31,119 nucleotides of DNA from Choristocarpus tenellus KU-1152 (GCA_964200185.2 CAXNAD020000086.1:1-31119); one strand, 5' to 3'; positions 1 to 13,900 are shown, counted from the first letter of the stretch. Notes: generated from the sequence alone by a model not told the origin. Program-made: numbers and translations.

Positions 1-1450
1 CATCCTCCATGGTATGCTCCATCCTCAATTTTGCCGAGAGGCTGTTATCTGATGATACACTTGAGCAATAAATGTCTCACGTCATACCTTTCTGATAATC
101 CACTGCTTTCCTACCCAATAATGAGTAACTCTACCACAAGTTTCCACTCAATTAGGCCACACAATAAAAAACATGAGCAATAAATATCTGCAGCACAGCT
201 TTGCATTTTTTTCTTTGTGATCCAACTCAGAAGTTGACAACCAAACAAGTTGCCACTCAAACCGGCCAATTGATGATGCACTTGAACAACCAATGCATCA
301 ATCACATCTTCTTACCGATTTTTTGGGCTCCAAACCTGCAGTGGAAACACCTACAACGGTTTTGCCACTCAAAATGCTCACATTGCAATCCGCTGCCTCA
401 AACTCAATATGTTAATCCAATAACCCCAGCAGTGAAGCATTCTTTCAAACATATTTTACCAGCGGGTGACGACTTTTTTACGTCTCGAATGTGTCATACA
501 AAGTCAGCTAGTTGTTGGCATACATCTGCAATCCAATATTGCTCTAAACACCCTTGTACTTTGTGGGTTAGATTTGTGGAGGAGGTCTAACGGGCACCCC
601 TAGTGGCACATCTCAGGTTGAGAGTTTCACAAAGGGTCTTTCTTGTTTACTGAGTCCGAGAGATATGTTCGGTGACATATCTCTCATAATGAGTTCTACC
701 GAGGGTATTCCCTGGTTTCCGAGTCTGAGGGCATATCTAGGGACGATCTTCTTAGTGGAGAACATTGCTGATAGTCCTCTGATTCACTGATGAATCACCA
801 TGGATATTCAGTTCCAGTTCTGAGAAGAATTTCATAGGGTTGTTATCTCTGTCTCAGATCTTCTTGAGTGATGATGGTTTCATGAAAACCCTTTAGAGTG
901 ATTCTTGTTGATTGGAGGTCATTGTTAATGACTCTCATTGGTTGGGTCATGTTGTGAACGGCTCCAATTCAATTCGCAGACTTAACCTGGAGTTGCTCAG
1001 GGTCTTCCGCGTTGAGGTTTGTTTGTGCGCACCTTGCTTGTACAGTTATATGCACTGTCTTGAGGATACCTCGATCATCCATCTTACCAGATCTCACTCT
1101 TTCCCTTACCTTCTTCCTATTCCTGTTCACCTCATTGCTGTGTCATCAACACAACACAGTGGCTGTCATCGCCACCCCCAATCAGAGATGTAAGCCATTG
1201 ACACAATTAAAATTCATTTATTATTCTGGAGTGTCTACAGGATGCTCATAAAATGATGTCCCTCAAAAAACTGCATAGCACAGCCTGTCCTGGTGATGTC
1301 ATCTCAGCATCCCACTGTCCCACTATGCATGACAACATGAGACTAGGAGTTAAGTCATGCTCAGCTTATCTTAAGTATTGCATTGGTGGAGGTGGGCAAC
1401 GTACTGGGTCACTGAGGGAACTTGATGCATGAAGAGCTCTAATCTTTTCT
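1..1450. other. No convincing gene; short ORFs only
   Basis: A 129-codon plus ORF (201-590) and a 93-codon ORF (912-1193) lack recognisable motifs and balanced composition (rich in His, Cys, Ser). A roughly 71-codon open stretch without an ATG lies at 574-788. I see nothing that supports a product. Confidence 0.5.
658..685. repeat. Perfect 11-bp hairpin
   Basis: GAGAGATATGT (658-668), 6-base loop TCGGTG, ACATATCTCTC (675-685). No following T-run and no gene beside it. Function unknown. Confidence 0.7.
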
Positions 1451-1627
1451 GTGAATGTGGATGAGAAGTGTTTTTCATCTGCAAGGATGGCCAAAAGTAC
1501 TGTCTATGATGATAACAAGCATCCTGCCCGCAAGGTGCAGCGCAACGGTCACATCATAGGAAACCCCAATCTGCCCCATATTCTCGAAAATCCAAACAGT
1601 CACTATATTCCCGAACAGAGGAGGTAG
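1451..1627 (+). pseudogene. Fragment of a mariner transposase (first catalytic Asp region)
   Basis: An open stretch reads VNVDEKCF, then about 20 residues later KHPARKVQRNGHI. This matches the mariner block HxDEKWF...PHRxVQNKxHIxKV, including the spacing between the catalytic Asp and the KVQ/HI segment. The usual Trp is Cys. After HI the similarity stops, and the frame closes at TAG 1625-1627. Upstream sequence has a stop shortly before and no other conserved blocks, so this is a decayed piece independent of the element at 20.6 kb. A remote resemblance cannot be excluded. Confidence 0.45.
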
Positions 1628-4600
1628 TACTTGCTAGCACACTTTGCGGCGAGTAAAGGGGCAGAGGACTGGAGTCCAGAGGACTCACCAAGGATCGTTG
1701 AGTTACAAACTATGCTTTGTCTGTCATGACCAACCTGAGACTTGACCTGGCTAAAACTGACAAACCGGTCCAGTTCTCGGTCTTGGCACCTTTAAAGCCA
1801 TGATTGGTCCTGCCTCAACCCTTTCAAATTCTTACCAAAGGCAAAAGAGTGAATGAGCTTCAGGTACATGCTACACTCCATTTCCCGAGTCATTGAAACA
1901 AAATCCTCGTGCATTTAAAGCAAGCTGCTAATTTCATGATCTATCAGGAGTTGGGTGTATGCAGAAAAGAGTTTCATAAAAGCAATAATTATGGTGACCA
2001 TATATTTATGTATATACAATGGGGGAACTTGAAGTTATTGTGTCCCCTCCGTTGATTTAAATATTGATACTATTAATGTTGAAAACATTTAATTCGCTGA
2101 CAACAATTACCATGTACTTGATATTTAGATAAACATTTGATGTTAATTACCTCTATCCAGATGTGTGGTGGACAAAAAATATATTTGAGAAATACTTCAA
2201 ATTATGCACATTGAAGGGCTGCTCTGTTGTTCTGGGGTGTCTGGATTGAGGATAGGAAGTACTTCGTACCGTGTTGTACTTTGCACCCCATTATTAAGGT
2301 AAAGTGTGAGCAAGATTTTGATGACTGTAATTACTGGATGATCAAGGGCCCAGTTTTCTACCTTGAAGGAGCTCCACAGTTATTACTCTCCTTTCACCAA
2401 GCATCATATTCTCTCTTTTGGAAATCTCAGACATCTTCTGATTAATGGGCAAGTAAGGTCTCTGATCGGAAATTTCAAATTTAGGTATTTTTTTTACCCT
2501 CCTTTGCTCCCCTCTGCTCTAGTCCATCCGCCCAAATAGAATCAATACGATCCATTAGGAAACGTTCTATCCTGAAAAAAATCTAAATGTTTCTTATTTT
2601 TCCGGACAGAGTAAAATATTTCTAATTTTGGTTCCATAGTATTTTTGGTATCAGATATATTTGATCAGTCATCAAAAGTATTGTTTAGGGCATTATTTAT
2701 CCGTGGGTGACATTTACGAATCTACCAAGCTTATCATTATATTCTTGTATCATTAATGCACCCAACTTTATGCTACAATTTGATTATTCGATTAACTTAA
2801 TGAATATCACCTTCACCCTATCACTCACTTATTGTATGGGTTTAGGTCTGTTGCAACTTTTTGAGACTAAGTAAAAACACGAATGTTCTATTACTCGGAT
2901 TAGTCTAGTAAAAGCTTTGTAACATTTCCAGTCGGTGATAGCATTAGCATTAGCATTACTTTGAAGTACTAGACTAGATGTTAAATACCTGGTATTCCTT
3001 AGTTTTGTTTTCTGATCCTGTCTGTGTACACTCACTCCTACCTGATGATGTTGCTAGGATTAGCCATGTTTGGCATATTGTATCCGCTAATATTTACCCT
3101 GTATGTTTTTAAAATACGTATCATATCTATGTAATGAAGTGGGCATACATCATGCAGCTGTTGAAGAATGGCTAACAGCTGTAGTAGCAAAAGTAATATA
3201 TTTGGACCGGCATCACCTCAAATGTTGGACAAGCCATTTTTAGGCACTGTGGATAGCAAAGCAGCCAATGAAGCTCTCAACTCACCACAAAAACATTTCT
3301 AGTCATAATGGTAAACACAGCGGAAAAATACTGTACCATGTGTGAACATCATGTATACATGAATATTACAAGTATGGAACTGAAAGAATATTTTTTTACA
3401 TTTAATGCAATAGAAAATAAAAACATATTTTGAATTGATAACAAAATACCAAATCCTACTTCAACAACATAACATCCCTATCCCGAAAACCCAAGTGGTT
3501 TTATTGACAAGCATATTAATATGCTACCAATAAGATAACAAAAATCCGGTTGCTACTAAACTAGATGTTACAATTGATGCTTGCATAAATATCTTCACTG
3601 GGGATATCAAACGCCCGGTGGAGGACACAAAGCTCAAAGATAGGTATACATGTCCCAAAAATATCACAAAAGCATATTAACTCAGTCATGTGCTCGATGC
3701 CTGGATGTTGAATTTGGAAATGTACCTCCTTATTACTATATGATGTTCCATGGTATCTTGTTTTGGGCATGTGTAAACGTCTGATTCGTCTAGATCATGT
3801 CGTTAATTATTACGCAGGATAAAGCCCGAAGTGGCCATCTGTTAAAGTCGAAATCCAGCTAAAAGAGTTTCTTGTGATAGGTATATACATCCATTGTTTT
3901 CTTCCCTTCTAACACCAACCTGGTATAATAGGAAAATAGTCAAGGGGTAAATTAGGAGGGCAGGAGTCATTTAGTTGTAGTGTAACTTGTAACACAGTAG
4001 TAGCTAAGGGATCTGTGTGAGGTGATAGTATGAGTTGATGTATGTTTTGACTTTTGGTAGCATTCAGAAACAAATAAACATGGGAAGGCAATAAATTTCA
4101 AAACTAAAGACTGAAGTAGGGTTGGGGGATGAAAATTGAAGTTGGGAGTAGATAGTGTGATTAGGTGAGGGCGATATATTATCAAGTTTGAAGGTGTGGT
4201 AGTTTCTATTGTACTAATGTATGTAGGAGTGACAAATGCTTAGTAGTGAGTGATTGGGTTGTAGTTACAAGGAGGCATGCGTGAGGTGTTACTGTTGTGT
4301 GTGCTGATGTATGCGGTTACTCAGTTGAGTTCAGAATTGGGTGAACCTGGCAAGGTTGTATGATTCAAACACAGTCAAGAAAAAAGGTGATGGACAGAGT
4401 GCTCAATGGCAAGTGAATTCAGAAGATGACTTTCAAACCATACAGTAAGGTTCAACCACGTCCATAGTATGAAACCACCCTACAAGACTTTCTCTTCTTC
4501 CGCCTTTTGGAGCCACCGGGGAAGTAATTCCGTTTAAAATGAAAAAAACCCCACAATGGTTGGCCCAATCCAATTGAGAATGTAATCTCTAAGGGTACAC

Positions 4601-5777
4601 AAAATCAAATTAGTGGTGCAGTTTTTTCAGTTCACAGTACTAGTTGTATCTTTTTTTTCATCTCAGGATTTCTTCTATTCTATCCCCTCTCATGACAAGT
4701 TGATTACTCTCACTTTTAACCTTGAACCTCTGGTAGTTCTCATCATCCCCATCACACAGAACTCAGCAACTCCCACACACACGTGCAACTCACATTGGGA
4801 TTATTACTTCTATAATAGATGCCATTTGAGTCAGAGATTGCCTTGCAGTCAGATTGAAATGCACGTAAAATATTGTAACAATGTAACCAAAATAAAAATA
4901 TTTTTGCATGCAGTTGTGGATGACCACAAACGAGATTGGATTATTGGATTGGGTGGGTTTTAGGGATGCTCAAAGTGACTGTGTGCAAGAAAAGGTGCTT
5001 GGAGATTTTCGTGCGTGAGGAAAGCTCCTTAATAGTAGGTTGTGTAGGTGACCCAAGTCCAATAAGAATCTGTACATTACCCATTACACATTTTCCTTAG
5101 TGGTTCTTTTACACAAAACCTTTGCTGTACTGCATGAGTTTTGATGAAATTAAGAACCAGCATCAGCACTCTTTATGTGGATGATTTACTGAAGGTTTTG
5201 GTTGTATTCCGACATAACATTTTTCTATTGATTTTATTTCCGGGCTTCATGGTTGGCTGATCACAAATATGTTCATTATTGTCTTGGACCTCCAATCTTT
5301 CATCTACTTGCAGCTCTATCTTAGAGCAAGTCCTAACCATTTTGCTTACACTACCTGTATGAACCATGTAAATATTTTTAGGTGTTCGGTTTTTACTCCT
5401 TCAAGGTGGGAGGAAGATGAGGGGTGTTGAGGCGAGCAACATACCTGCAAGGTCTACCTCTATCCAAGAGGTGAGGGATTGATCCTATCAGAGGTCAACA
5501 AATTGCCCCTATTGAGGAGGGAAGGGTTTGCCCTCTTGGTATGGGAATGCCCCCTGACCACGGGGGAAGGTTTGACCCTATGCAATATATAGGCTGGTAG
5601 TCTATAGGTTATCTGTTTGGTAACCAGTATTATGTACTGAGTGGCTTAATTGTCAATGACTTGTTTCGTATGCTTAGAGTAATAGGTTCGAAATTGACGT
5701 AGCTATTGCTGCTTAATATGTAAGTGGTTGATGTAGCTACGAGTGATGTAGTGTGACTGACACAGATATGTTCTGAC

Positions 5778-5881
5778 GTGTCTGCTGACGTGCGCAATAG
5801 GTAATGAGGCAGAGCACCCCCCACCAATAGTGTCTGCTGACGTGAGCAATAGATAATGAGGCAGAGCATCCCCCACCTCGA
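5778..5881. repeat. Two-copy 52-bp direct tandem repeat
   Basis: Unit 1 at 5778-5829 and unit 2 at 5830-5881 start GTGTCTGCTGACGTG and contain GCAATAG, TAATGAGGCAGAGCA and CCCCCACC. They differ at about three internal bases plus the last few. This is a recent local duplication. Confidence 0.85.
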
Positions 5882-6897
5882 CGGATGTTGCTCACTCCGC
5901 TAATAAATACATACATACCACATAAAGCAAAAACTCTATTCAAACAGCTCTCTTTGCACAGGCCCTATCACAAATACAAGAAAAACTCCAAAAGAGATGA
6001 ATGGGAGGGGATCCATTGATTCCACTCCAGAGTACGTATTATTTGTTTCCTGATTGATCCCTGCGGAAATAATCAATTTCACATAAGTTGTAAAGAAGTT
6101 GTGTTAGGAGGGGGTTGACAAGCTCAATTCAAATCCATACCCAAGAGTTGATAAAAAATTTCCTCACAAACACAGAGAAGTCTGCGGCATCGAAACCCCA
6201 GAAGATGAAAAAGGACTTTTCATTACACGATGGTAGTGTTTTTGTTTGATTTCTGGTGAACGACATCATGAACATTGAGACTGATGTCAGAACAAACAAG
6301 AGATGAAAGGGAACAAATTTAGTACCTACACACTGTGTTCAAGAAAACATCACAAAAATATACCCACTCGCTGGGCCTGGAGGGTTTGTACATTTTCCCA
6401 TCAACGTAACTTGAACAGTATTTGGTTGTCAACTGGAATGACAAATAAACTTGGCTAGAAATGACTGATATACTCCACCAACGAAGGGATACAACAAGTA
6501 TCTCCAACATATGTTGCATCAGTGGATGGTAATGGCTTTTGGACGCTGAAGTAGTACTAAAATACTCCAGTTTTCTATTTAAATTGACCTCGACACACAT
6601 AGCATGTTCTCTAATCCTTGGGGGTGATACGGTTGTGTACTCTTACAACTAAAGTAGTAGTGGGTACCTTCCCTTGACATTACTGCTGAGAAATAAACCA
6701 TAGGGTAAAGCAAAACTGTCACATATAATATCAACAGAAGTACTAGATTACGACTAATGAATTATTTGTGCTTCCTTGTACAACAGATTCATATTGTCAA
6801 GCGTGATGACTTCAAGTGAGGATGAAACCCAAGAAATACTTAGGGTAAACACCTGTGACACCATAGTATTAATGATTGGGCCAGACTTGATGATGGT

Positions 6898-6931
6898 ACT
6901 TCAAAATCTAGGTTTTGATAGATTTTGAAGT
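6898..6931. repeat. Perfect 12-bp hairpin
   Basis: ACTTCAAAATCT (6898-6909), 10-base loop, AGATTTTGAAGT (6920-6931). AT-rich and not adjacent to a gene I can support. Confidence 0.7.
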
Positions 6932-7138
6932 GTATAATGAATTACTGAAGGGTACTTCTTTGTAATTTCTAAATCAACGGATTTGTCTGCGTGAATCTTT
7001 TGTTCCATAAAATACATACAGTTTAGCTTCATGCATTCCATCCATTACACCCCAGCACTCCACAACTTGAGCATTTCTTGAAACTGCAAGAGTTCACCAA
7101 AACCTAGGGGGCAGTTAACACCTTACAAACTTAGGGAC

Positions 7139-7953
7139 TTGAACTTGACATCTAGACAATGTGGGAAAGTGGTTGGAGTTATCCTTCAAGCACACCGGAA
7201 CGTAGTGTTCAAGATGCTTGCCTGGTCTGAATTAATTGAAGTCCTACTAACAGTTGGCATAGCAACTATTTACATCCTGGCAATGTTCCTCTGTTATTTA
7301 GCTTACAGTATGCAGCATCAACATCACCTTGGAGCACTTTACTCCACAACAGACCTTTCCATCTGCTTGAGGGGGGTCGAAGAATTGAGCAAGGGATATC
7401 CACCTGAGTATTTCATTATCAATTCAGCTTTAATATCACCTCACTTGTGTATTTCATGCTTTGGAGGATATCTCTGGTTGTCAATATGGATCAGAAAAAT
7501 GATACACAACTTACACCGCAAAGAATAAGCACAATTAAGCACACTTGTAAATGTCACCCGCAGCCAAAAAGTCACGTCACTTCACAGGTGCCTGACTTGG
7601 ACACTATTATGATGGTCTTGGAAACAATTATTATATTCATCAGTGCTTCATTCATGCATATGAAGAAGGGAAAATGTTGTGCTAACTCCAATGGTGAGTT
7701 ATATCTTCAATCCAAATCAGAGTCAGGTTATGAAAGGGGTGTCACGTTTTCTGTCAAAATTAGTGAAATGTGTTGGGAACTGTACCTTAATAATATGATA
7801 GTGATGATTGCTTCTGGCGGAGTTTGCTCTAAGGGTTGGGAAGGTTCATATTTCCCAAAGATCTTCTGTGGTATTAGAGAGGAATATCTCATGGTACAAA
7901 TTACAGCTTCAAACTCCAAAGAAACTGTGAAACTCCAGGAATTATCCAACTAA
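7139..7953 (+). CDS. Two overlapping ORFs, possible membrane protein or chance
   Basis: A 129-codon ORF (7139-7528) overlaps a 168-codon ORF (7447-7953) in another frame; the second is the longest ORF in the window. The first has one strong hydrophobic segment (residues about 33-56, around TVGIATIYILAMFLCYLAY) and a second near 105-120. The second has a hydrophobic stretch near IIIFISASF, then a mixed region ending QELSN. No domain is recognised. Lengths are borderline for chance in AT-rich DNA. If real, the pair could be one gene broken by a frameshift or two exons. Confidence 0.2.
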
Positions 7954-10941
7954 GCAGAGCAAGACTAACACTGACTCTACTGCTGCCATATCACCGATAT
8001 ACAAGTGGATCAATTCACGTCAGTACTTCAGTGGCAAGGGTTATAGGGAAGAACAATAATGCAACAACTTGGGCTAGTCCCGTTTTGGCAATGGGCCCCC
8101 AGCCTGAAGTGTTTTGAGTGACAGAGGAAAGTTGTGTTCACATGACATCTATAGGAAAAGGTGGGGATACAATTAACCTGGCATTCAAGGATATAAAATA
8201 TTACGGTTTTGTCCAGGGCAACAAAAAGCAGGTCGGAAGTCTTTGTGCTTGTTGCATTATACACCTACTCCGAGCATATGTTAAGTAGTCTTCATTGTTC
8301 TTTCAATTACTCCCATTGAAACAATATGTGTAGACTGCCAATGTGGTGGGCGGAACTTATGCCTATAAACTCCAACGACCCTAAACCAGGCAATCACAGT
8401 ACAGCTATCAAAGGGGGCACTCCCTGAGGCATACTTGGATTAACCTGCAGTCACTCATAGGGCAGAACTGACATTTCTTTGTCAGCTTAGTCAAATACAT
8501 GGCAACTTGATTCTCGAATCAACGTCATCTGGTTGGCTAAATGACCAGGGGAAAAATATGACTCTAGTTTCAGAGAGGATGTGAGGCTCTACTTACGGCC
8601 ACTATCCATTTTAATTACACAAAATACAGACAACTGAGAGAGGATGAAGACTTATGGGAATGGGCTGTGTCCTACTCCAATGAAGAAAACACGTCCTTGA
8701 AATTTTATCCTACCCAGACCTCTTGTTCAATATAGGCAGAGGGGTGGGTGCATTCCTGACGTATCAACCCAGCTTCACTTTGAGAGTAGCAACACCTACC
8801 TTACTACCATCAACAGCTTGACACTATTAAAACAGTCTATATTTGGAAAGAAAATGAAAAATTTCACAGATGGAATTTACTTGAGATAATACTACAAGGT
8901 CTCATGAAATACACACGGTGGAGTCTGGACCATCTCAACATGCGCCAATTCATATCAACTGCTGTTGCAAACAAAACTTTTGTCCTCATGTCCATGAATA
9001 TGTCTTGCACCTCCAGGTGCAAAACCAATCTATTATTCCGCTATCACATCAATGATAAGGAAGACCAATGATGTGAAATCCAGACCAGGTATCAAGTATC
9101 AGCCAACTCGACAATTTGCATGGAAGGAGATAAAGAGGAACACCGAACAAAAAGCCCAGCAAAGGCATCCATTTGCTGTCCCTTGACAACCAGATCAGTT
9201 TAGGTCAGATCCTGCCAGAGATATCTGCACCCTCAAATACGTCACCAACGATCGCTGACCCTTGTCTCGGCTTCTGCTGCCCTGTTGGCTGCTGCTCTGG
9301 CTAAGGCCTGAGCTTCCCCCTGACATGAAAGTAAGTCCAGAAGGCATTATGTGGGAGGTTTACACCTCTATGAAAGGATGAAAGGGAGTCCTCTTGCAAT
9401 TGTCCCTTAGTGAAAGTGTTTATTGGGAAACCTTGAGAGGCTAAGGAATCAACCTCAATCCAATTTTGCGCACAAAAACTGGCACATTGTTTCTTGTACA
9501 ACATCAGCATTCACATATAATCAAAGCATCATAACTAAACTGCACGACCAGAGCACCTTTTCCTGAAATGTCATAATGAGATAAGTGACAACTGTGACAC
9601 TCATCGTAGCAGGTATACACATTTTGCAATAGCATGCCTGCCGGTGAAGTAGGGTTGCCTTTAATGCGCAACAATAGCCAAATATTTCAACATGATCACC
9701 AGTAGGCCTAAATTCGACCTGTTCTCTTCAAACTAATCTAAAATCAAGGATACAGAGTATTGTTTTTTTAATATCGATAAGTCCACACCACAAGCACAGG
9801 AGAGTATCCACTAAGGTACACAACAAACGCTGTGTATTGTAGCCTCAAAAGTTACCTCATGGGTACAATCTTGAGTCTACAATACTTGAAACTTCTTTGG
9901 AGTGCACGAGCAGATGAATGTTGCATGTGCACGGATGCCATTTTAAAAAGGTTGAAATCGAATGCTTCTGAGGTAACTTTTGAGATTCAGTGAATAGAGT
10001 GCTTGATGACCTGCACTTCAATTGAATTGGGCACCAAAATTTTACATTTCCTAAGTAGTTTATTAACGATAACATCTGCAAACCCTTCCAAACACGCAAT
10101 ATCCATAGCATTTTGGAACATTAGTGTGCTCCAAATCATGGTAAGTTTGCATGATAATACTCCATTGGTTGGATACTCTAACCAATTTATCTCTTTATAG
10201 ATCTATCCTGGCGCATAGGACATGACAAAATTGGCCCACAGGTTGGGGGCCTAATCATGGTTCACACCACAAACACTTGAGTTAAGCTCCTCCCTGCCTG
10301 CAACGGTCTACTTTAAAGGAAGTACCATCACAAAGAATTAATATTTTTTATCTCCAAAATCGTGAAGTTGATGTTCCTTGTGATCTGAATTTGATCTTTG
10401 AAACAATTGAACAATAGATGCATTTTGCATACACATATTCTTTGTGATTCACTTAAATCCACCACTTCAAATTGGCACAGTTTTACATCCTTCCATTAAA
10501 TAGTAGGCGCTGGTGAATACAACGCTACAGTTTGAGAGCAGTCATTTGTGAATGGAAAAACGTCCCTTTGTGGTATGGAACAAATACATGAGAATGGAAT
10601 TAAATAATGCCTCTGTGCATCAAATCAGCTCGCAGGACAGCAGCTTCTACCCTCCCAGCAATTGGTGATAATGGGGTTGGTACTGATGCACAAATTGTAC
10701 AACTTGGGGTCAATAAAAAAATAGAAGGCTCTCTCAATGAATGCTTATCAAGTCCCAAGTACACTGCGTTGATAAATATCTACACCTACTGAATTGTAGA
10801 GAGAAAAATCAGAAAAATGGGTGGCATGTGAAGGGAATAAATGGACATATGAAGCAACAATAGAGAGCTTGTGTGAGCAGAGTGCTCACACAGTCCACAT
10901 CAGCAGTGAGACCAGCAAGACCTTGGTGCAAATGTGCATTC
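7954..10941. other. Non-coding stretch downstream of the kinase gene
   Basis: Short ORFs only, none above 85 codons, with no motif recognised. Further 3' exons or the 3' UTR of the kinase could lie in 10.0-10.9 kb, but I could not identify one. Confidence 0.45.
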
Positions 10942-13900
10942 TCAAGAATGTGTCAATCCAAGGTTGCAATTTAATTTTTCCCGCAAGAAGTCCTTAGTAC
11001 ATTCAAGACACGGCTCTTTCCTCTTTCCTCTTTCCTCTTGAATACTACTTACCTCTTTCCTCTTAGCTCGTTCTGCTTCCTTCTTCTTCTTCACTTCAAA
11101 CTCATGGCATGAAGAGACGCCAAATTTAGGGAGTCTAGAGGATAAGGTAGAGGAAAACCAGGGGTGCAGTCAATAGAATACTAACAACATAAAGTTTGGC
11201 ACATGTACATCACATGTTTATGTACAAACAACAAAGTCAGAATTCTTCGACCAATTTGTGATGACTTGGGTTTGTAATCTAAATCCATCTGACATATTTC
11301 TTGGCATCCACACAAACTCATTTACTTTATCTCACAAGAAAAAAAACGCCTGGACTCCACACATTTCTAGTATTGCACCTTGCATCAAGCACAAGTGATA
11401 TGTGGCATTGTAAATTGTGCCAACAGAAAAATTTCTGCCAAAAGATAAAATACCTCGCCAAGCAGCCTTGTGTACATTTATTTTTAACACAATACTAATC
11501 AAACCATGACAACTTTACACCACTTCCACAAAAGCCACATTTTCGTCAAGGTAAAAACCCATGATTGTAGTAGTTTAACAATATATACTCACGCAAAGAG
11601 GCAACTCTTTAAATTCAATACAAACTACAGGACAGGTCAGTCAATATATGTTAAATGTCAATATATGATAAATGCACCAGACACATAAAAATGCATGTGC
11701 ATGTTCCTTTAATAGCCCAAAATGAACTTACAATTCTGGGGCAACAGCCAGAGGAGGTCTCCAAAAGTATTGATGGTCAAGTGCCTTCGCAGCCGATAAC
11801 CTTTTGGTAGGATCTAGGGTAAGTAATTTGTCAACCAGGTCCACTCCGTAAGGATCAAACCTGAGCAACACACAGCAATGCATGAAGAGTCAATCTAAAA
11901 ATTAAATGGACAAAAAGAGAATGTACAAGTGACAGAAAGCGCAACTGTTTCAACTGTTTCATCACCAAAATGGCTTTGTATCATTGGTGTGTTGTGACAG
12001 ACATAACAAACTGTGCAAAGAAGGGCTGGTTGTATCAACAGAGAGTTTGTATGTGAGATCTTGAAGGGATGACATAACAAACGATGCAATGAAGCAACAG
12101 AAGAAAACTGCTGTCCCATTATTCTGTATGTACATTTTTCAAAGAACTTGAACAAACATAGAAGATACCATCAAAATACTGTTGGTGGTAGGGCATGTCA
12201 CCAACTGAAGCGTATGTGTGTCATAAACTCGAAAAAGTATTGCTTACTTGGTTGGTACTCATTTCAATCTCATCAGAACTTGCAGGACCAGTACAGCTAT
12301 ATCTTTACCTTTTGGCACCTTACAAAGATCAAATTTGATTTTCTCTTCTCCTTCACTTTCTACCAACAAGATCCAATCCATGGGAGGCCCCTGGGAGGTC
12401 AATTCATTTTCAAACTTAGTGTTTTGTCCAACAGCCAACCTATGACCAGTCACCAATTATTACCACAATAGCATTACACCTGTTTAAAATGGTCCGCTTT
12501 TGAAGGTATTTGACAGGTTGCACAAAGCAAGCTTTCCCACCCTCACCTCACTCCGCACACCACAACACAAAGGTCCCACACTGATGACACCACAACTGAT
12601 TTGATGCACATGATGTAAGAATAGCGGACAGTAAATCTTGCCTGGTCCATGTGGATTTACACCCTTCTCACATGTTGATTGTTGATTGAGGCACATCAAA
12701 AAGATCTACGAGGGTAACATGTAAATACAACTCTAAATCATGTGAGAACAAAGCTGAATTACATGAATTGTCACGGACTCACATTTGAGGGGCAAAAATT
12801 TCTCACAGTGCCCCCTCTATCATACCCGACTCCTGCCCCCCATCATTGATCCAACACCCTCCCAAGATGTGGGAACACTTTGTAATTTGAAATTCAGTTG
12901 TGAGACAAGATATATGCACATTTTGAGTTTGTCATCATTGTGCAACTTTGCATTCAATTTACACTACATGCAAAGTGACAGCCTTCCATGGTTATCTTGA
13001 CCACTTGTAATTATATGAAGTATATGCGAATGGCAATCAAGAAAAGTGCATGATGGTCTCTTCACACAGTTTGGCATCAACATCATTGCTGTCACCATTG
13101 TGAAACATCTTCAGAAAACAAATTCACTTTCTCTTGTGGCTAACAGGTACTTTCTGTCTAAGAACAAAGAACTTCACAGTGAAAGCATTAAAAAAAACAT
13201 GTCTAGAGTATCTAGCCCTTCATTGTTTTTGCAAGTATCATGAGGTCTTAGTGTAGGTGATGAGGAGCATGCTGAGTAACGCTTGTTGCTACTCAGCCTA
13301 GATAGTACTCTAACCCTGAATTCAAAAGGCTAATAAATCTGTACTTCAAGATAAATACCAAAGAAATACTAAAAGAGTGGACTTCTGTTAACAACTCTTC
13401 ATTGTCAATACAGCACTAAAATGTCAGCTCTGGAAAGCAGGTCAACCACCTTGTACTGGTCCACAACTCAAATATTGTGCCTGCCCGAAAATATTCTGTT
13501 GGAACATGAAGACTATTCTCATGTTAAACTTGTAATAGAGGCACACCATCCACATATGTTTATATCATCATATTTTGATACACAACTACATGTTTGACAC
13601 ATCAACATCATTTCTTACTCTGGTGTGAGAGGTGCAGGGATATTTCTTCGGAATGGGACAGGGTGTTGGACTATATAATAAATCACCCAAGGTCATGAAG
13701 TGGTATCAGTCCATACACAAGATCGGTTCTCAACCCTCTGTATAACATGCTCACATGTTCACCTTTAGGTGTGCCTACACTTCAATCACCATACAATCTG
13801 TGCTGAGCCAGAAGGGCATAAAAAAATCACAAGATCAATACACACCTAAAACGGTGTAATTTTTCAAAATCCAAACACCAGTAGAAGAAGAGAATAATAT

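Larger units (their letters stand above)
1628..7138. other. AT-rich non-coding stretch
   Basis: Only scattered ORFs under 120 codons in both strands, with no conserved motif or plausible chain of exons. It contains the 52-bp tandem duplication at 5778-5881 and the hairpin at 6898-6931. Confidence 0.5.

Noticed and set aside
5685-5705. GGTTCGAAAT, resembling a tRNA T-loop
   Set aside because: No matching acceptor stem, D arm or anticodon arm could be folded around it.
11728-11730. TAA right after APEL as the kinase stop
   Set aside because: This TAA is part of a consensus GTAAGT donor. Splicing to 11134 yields [14 protein letters not shown], the expected family C-terminal motif.
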